DNA from: UBA7446 sp049596455
GTDB taxonomy: Bacteria; Bacteroidota; Bacteroidia; Flavobacteriales; Flavobacteriaceae
Assembly (NCBI GenBank): GCA_049596455.1
Contig: JBMYLP010000002.1
Location: 1-64,000, forward strand
DNA: 64,000 nucleotides
Direction of reading: 5' to 3'
The first letter of the stretch is position 1, and every line of letters begins with the position of its first letter. Below are positions 61,888 to 64,000 of the stretch, piece after piece. The notes beneath the pieces were generated by a model, which did no database searches, was not told the DNA's origin, and saw only the letters and a list, made by a program, of their open reading frames with translations. The position numbers and the translations under genes are program-made.

Positions 61888-61931
61888 AGGTTAATTTATA
61901 AGATAATACCTCAAATATAAAAATTTTTTAA

Positions 61932-62966
61932 TCAAGCTTTTCCCAACATTTCCAATGCCAACTCAATGACAGCTTTAGGCGCAATACTACGCATAGCGTC
62001 TTGGTAGCTCTTTACTTTTTTGTTACCATAAACAGATGTGGGCAGTAGCGGATATGCCGTAAGGTCAGGGGTAAGGCTATGTTGTTCGGGTTGCCCAAAC
62101 GCCGTAAAACCTAAGCATGGATGCGTGCTGCCCCAAAGTGTTAGCACAGGCACGTTGTAGTTTGCTGCTAAATGTCCGTTTGCGGAGTCCATCGAAATCA
62201 TCAGGTCGAGTTGTGCGATAAGTCGCAATTCTGCACCGAAGTCATATACCCCAGTGGCATTTGCCACATTTGGATAGGCATTTGCCCAAATGTCCAATTG
62301 CGCGTGTTCTTCCGCTCCAAAACCAAATAAAATTACTTGATGCTCTTGCTGTAAAAACGCTACTACCTGTTGCATAAGGTCTAACGGATATTGTTTTGTG
62401 GTGTGGGCAGCAAAAGGGGCAATGCCAATCCACTTGCGTTTTTCTGCTAATCGCAATGCTTCAGTATTTGGGCAAATGGGGCGTGGTGGAAATTCGTGTG
62501 CACTAAGAGATAGCGGAAAGCCCAACTTTTCAAACACTTGTGCATAGCGATGTACTTGTGGAAGTAGCGGCACTAAAGTTTTGGGTTTTAGGCGGGTTAG
62601 TCGGTTTTTTTCGGCTCTACCTTTGTTTATACGCGCTTGTTTTATCCAAAAAAAAGGGCGGAAATAAAAGAGTAACATTTGGGTGCGAATAACTTGGTGG
62701 AGGTCTGCAATAGCCGTAGGGCGTATTTTTTTTAAGGCTTTGAATAGCCTGTATAAGCCTGAAAGTCCTTTGTGTTCGCCATCAAAATCTGGAGTGAAAA
62801 ATTGCACACTTGGCAGTTCTTCGAACAACGGCACAAAGCGTTTTCGAGTTACTACGGTAATTTTTAGTTCAGGATAAGATTGTACCAAACAACGCAATAC
62901 AGGCTCGCACATGGCAACATCTCCCAGTGCGGAAAAGCGAAACACCAAAATGTGTTTGCCTTTCAT
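61932..62966 (-). CDS. GT9 glycosyltransferase (heptosyltransferase-like)
   Basis: A 344-residue GT-B enzyme of family 9, which builds the LPS inner core from ADP-heptose or related donors. ILVFRFSALGDVAMCEPVL opens the N-terminal domain, and IGIAPFAAHTTKQYPLD and ISMDSANGHLAA form the acceptor and donor motifs. In Bacteroidota GT9 enzymes also act on core oligosaccharides, so the exact sugar is uncertain. ATG at 62966 shares a base with the stop of the DUF4254 gene (TGATG); the codon before it is TTG and less likely. Confidence 0.87.
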   Translation of the reverse strand: MKGKHILVFRFSALGDVAMCEPVLRCLVQSYPELKITVVTRKRFVPLFEELPSVQFFTPDFDGEHKGLSGLYRLFKALKKIRPTAIADLHQVIRTQMLLFYFRPFFWIKQARINKGRAEKNRLTRLKPKTLVPLLPQVHRYAQVFEKLGFPLSLSAHEFPPRPICPNTEALRLAEKRKWIGIAPFAAHTTKQYPLDLMQQVVAFLQQEHQVILFGFGAEEHAQLDIWANAYPNVANATGVYDFGAELRLIAQLDLMISMDSANGHLAANYNVPVLTLWGSTHPCLGFTAFGQPEQHSLTPDLTAYPLLPTSVYGNKKVKSYQDAMRSIAPKAVIELALEMLGKA

Positions 62967-63571
62967 CAAGAATTTTTTTGATACAAGACAGGGTTCAGCG
63001 ATTCGTCGTTGTACATTTTCATTTGTTTGTATTCTTTCATGTACTTACGTCCCGCAGCCATATCTGCCAGGAGTTGGTCAATGGCAGTGGACAAGTCTGT
63101 TTTTTGTTCCAACAGCACCGCCAGTTTTTTGACGCACGCCATGCGGTGTGCTTCAGATGCCGAGCTGCGATTTGCTTCCTCTTGCATATGGTAAATTTTT
63201 AGTGCCAAAATGGAAAGTCGGTCTATTGCCCACGCCGGACTTTCGGTGTTGATGCTGGCATCGGGAAGGGTTGAAACACTTTTAAACTGCTGTAAAAAAT
63301 AACTGTCGATATACTCCACAGTATCCGTGCGGTCTTGGTTAGACGCGTCTATTTTACGCTTGAGTTCCAATGCGGCAACGGGGTTAATATTTGGTTCGCG
63401 AATCAAATCCTCGTAGTGCCATTGTACGGTGTCAATCCAATTTTTGCGGTACAACAAATGATCAAGGGTAGTGCTATCATACGGATTTTCAAAGGGTTGG
63501 TCAACCGTATCTAAAACGTGATAGGCGATGATGCTTTGCTCAAAAATGGCGAATGCCGCTGCGCTAGTCAT
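62966..63571 (-). CDS. DUF4254 protein
   Basis: A 201-residue soluble, mainly helical protein of the DUF4254 family. Conserved-looking stretches include LDHLLYRKNWIDTVQWHYEDLIREPNI cut to its core WIDTVQWHYED, VEYIDSYFL and SPAWAIDRLSILALKIYHM. It lies directly upstream of a GT9 gene with a 1-base overlap, an arrangement known for this family in Flavobacteriaceae, so a role in core-oligosaccharide synthesis is likely but unproven. A TATCTTTG promoter element sits at 63593-63586. Confidence 0.8.
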   Translation of the reverse strand: MTSAAAFAIFEQSIIAYHVLDTVDQPFENPYDSTTLDHLLYRKNWIDTVQWHYEDLIREPNINPVAALELKRKIDASNQDRTDTVEYIDSYFLQQFKSVSTLPDASINTESPAWAIDRLSILALKIYHMQEEANRSSASEAHRMACVKKLAVLLEQKTDLSTAIDQLLADMAAGRKYMKEYKQMKMYNDESLNPVLYQKNS

Positions 63572-63585
63572 AAATGAATTTTTGT

Positions 63586-63593
63586 CAAAGATA
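63586..63593 (-). promoter_or_regulatory. -7 element before the DUF4254-GT9 unit
   Basis: Minus strand TATCTTTG, a perfect TAnnTTTG, 14 bases before the DUF4254 ATG. The -33 TTTG is not at the expected place. Confidence 0.45.
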
Positions 63594-63619
63594 GGTCAAA
63601 ATCCAAAAGTCGATTGCAC

Positions 63620-63650
63620 TTGCACCACATCCATTTTAGGTGTATTTTTG
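63620..63650 (+). promoter_or_regulatory. Promoter of the small membrane protein gene
   Basis: TTG (63620-63622), a 20-bp spacer and TATTTTTG (63643-63650) match the phylum consensus. The ATG follows 18 bases later. Confidence 0.6.
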
Positions 63651-63668
63651 CCTTGCAAAACCAAGATT

Positions 63669-63896
63669 ATGAAAGCCTTTTTTGAAGCGATTGCCTACCT
63701 TTTTGAAGAAATTCTTTTTATTCCCCTAAACATGCTACGTGAGCTAGAGCTTACGAGCTGGTTTTTTGCCAATATTTTTAATTGGCTGTTTTTGATTGTT
63801 GGTTTTGCGGGGATGCTTTACTGGTTGGGACAGTTAAAGAAATTTAACGCCAACAACGAAGAAGACCGCGACTCTACTTCGCACTCGTTTCTATAA
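63669..63896 (+). CDS. Small membrane protein (DUF6341-like)
   Basis: A 75-residue protein with an amphipathic N-terminal helix (AFFEAIAYLFEEILFIPL), one membrane helix (FNWLFLIVGFAGMLYWLG) and an acidic, serine-rich tail. It resembles the DUF6341 proteins of Flavobacteriaceae, which I recall next to purine or pyrimidine genes, but I am unsure of the number. ATG 63669 follows a good promoter; the frame's earlier part is unlikely. Its last six bases overlap the end of the convergent purD gene. Confidence 0.75.
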   Translation: MKAFFEAIAYLFEEILFIPLNMLRELELTSWFFANIFNWLFLIVGFAGMLYWLGQLKKFNANNEEDRDSTSHSFL

Positions 63897-64000
63897 ATCG
63901 AAACCTAAATCTTTACGAAAATATAAGCCGTCAAACGATACGTTTGTAAGGTTTGCGTACGCTGCCGTGAGCGCATCGTGAACAGCAGCACCAAAGCCTG
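63891..64000 (-). CDS. purD: Phosphoribosylamine-glycine ligase, C-terminal end only
   Basis: The last 36 codons of a minus-strand gene that runs off the window. The reading GFGAAVHDALTAAYANL followed by VSFDGLYFRKDLGFDL and TAG fits the C-terminal domain of PurD, which in other species reads as a helix followed by a F-x-G-x-x-x-R-x-D-x-G strand. Step 2 of purine biosynthesis. Only this small piece can be seen, so the call rests on the ending alone. Confidence 0.65.
   Translation of the reverse strand, partial: GFGAAVHDALTAAYANLTNVSFDGLYFRKDLGFDL

Overview
The window looks like chromosomal DNA of a member of the Flavobacteriaceae (Bacteroidota). Supporting signs are a PorZ-like and an SprE/PorW-like type IX secretion (T9SS) component, T9SS-type C-terminal sorting domains, lineage-typical families (DUF4254, DUF4292, DUF5687, DUF3108, DUF6341-like), an atpB-E-F-H-A-G cluster without beta and epsilon, and many TAnnTTTG promoter elements of the Bacteroidota type. 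Genes are densely packed, often with ATGA or 1-base overlaps. I saw no rRNA, tRNA, CRISPR array, phage or insertion sequence.

Layout. 1-7762 (+): surface-polysaccharide module with two GT4 glycosyltransferases, Gmd and Rmd (GDP-D-rhamnose), Ugd and Uxs (UDP-glucuronate to UDP-xylose) and a priming sugar-phosphate transferase. The first glycosyltransferase is broken at about base 57. 7759-9001 (-): DMT exporter and ArsC-like protein. 9002-9316: the only non-coding stretch over 300 bp, holding a degenerate-looking reading frame, a hairpin and a promoter. 9317-32593 (mostly +): cystathionine synthase/lyase-type enzyme, glutamate dehydrogenase, porZ-recO, heme-type TonB receptor, ileS-dksA-like-lspA, folate ligase (-), uvrC, patatin/Omp85 fusion, DUF3108, M23 lipoprotein, pgi and a second TonB receptor. 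32671-35527 (-): recJ, rsmI and an unknown gene. 35603-38432 (+): tdk, alr, asd. 38436-43222 (-): accC, accB, fabH, rpmF, DUF177 and pdxA. 43265-44696 (+): riboflavin synthase and a lamin-tail-like T9SS cargo protein. 44799-45363 (-): HicAB toxin-antitoxin. 45449-59981 (-): EnvC-like factor, DUF4292 lipoprotein, sugar nucleotidyltransferase, dut, SIMPL protein, ATP synthase genes, AtpZ-like protein, bactofilin, SprE/PorW-like lipoprotein and an ABC transporter. 60030-61887 (-): a type II restriction-modification pair closely resembling the GGCC-specific HaeIII/NgoPII families. 61932-64000: GT9 glycosyltransferase and DUF4254 (-), a small membrane protein (+) and the 3' end of purD (-).

The genes are mostly housekeeping plus envelope functions. 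Accessory pieces are the polysaccharide module, HicAB and the restriction-modification pair. I found no clearly new multi-gene system. The most unusual signals are a repeated CxxCG-to-CxxTG substitution in three unrelated zinc-ribbon families (DksA-like, thymidine kinase, L32), an M23 peptidase with HxC instead of HxH, a palindrome at the hicAB promoter, and the disrupted left edge.
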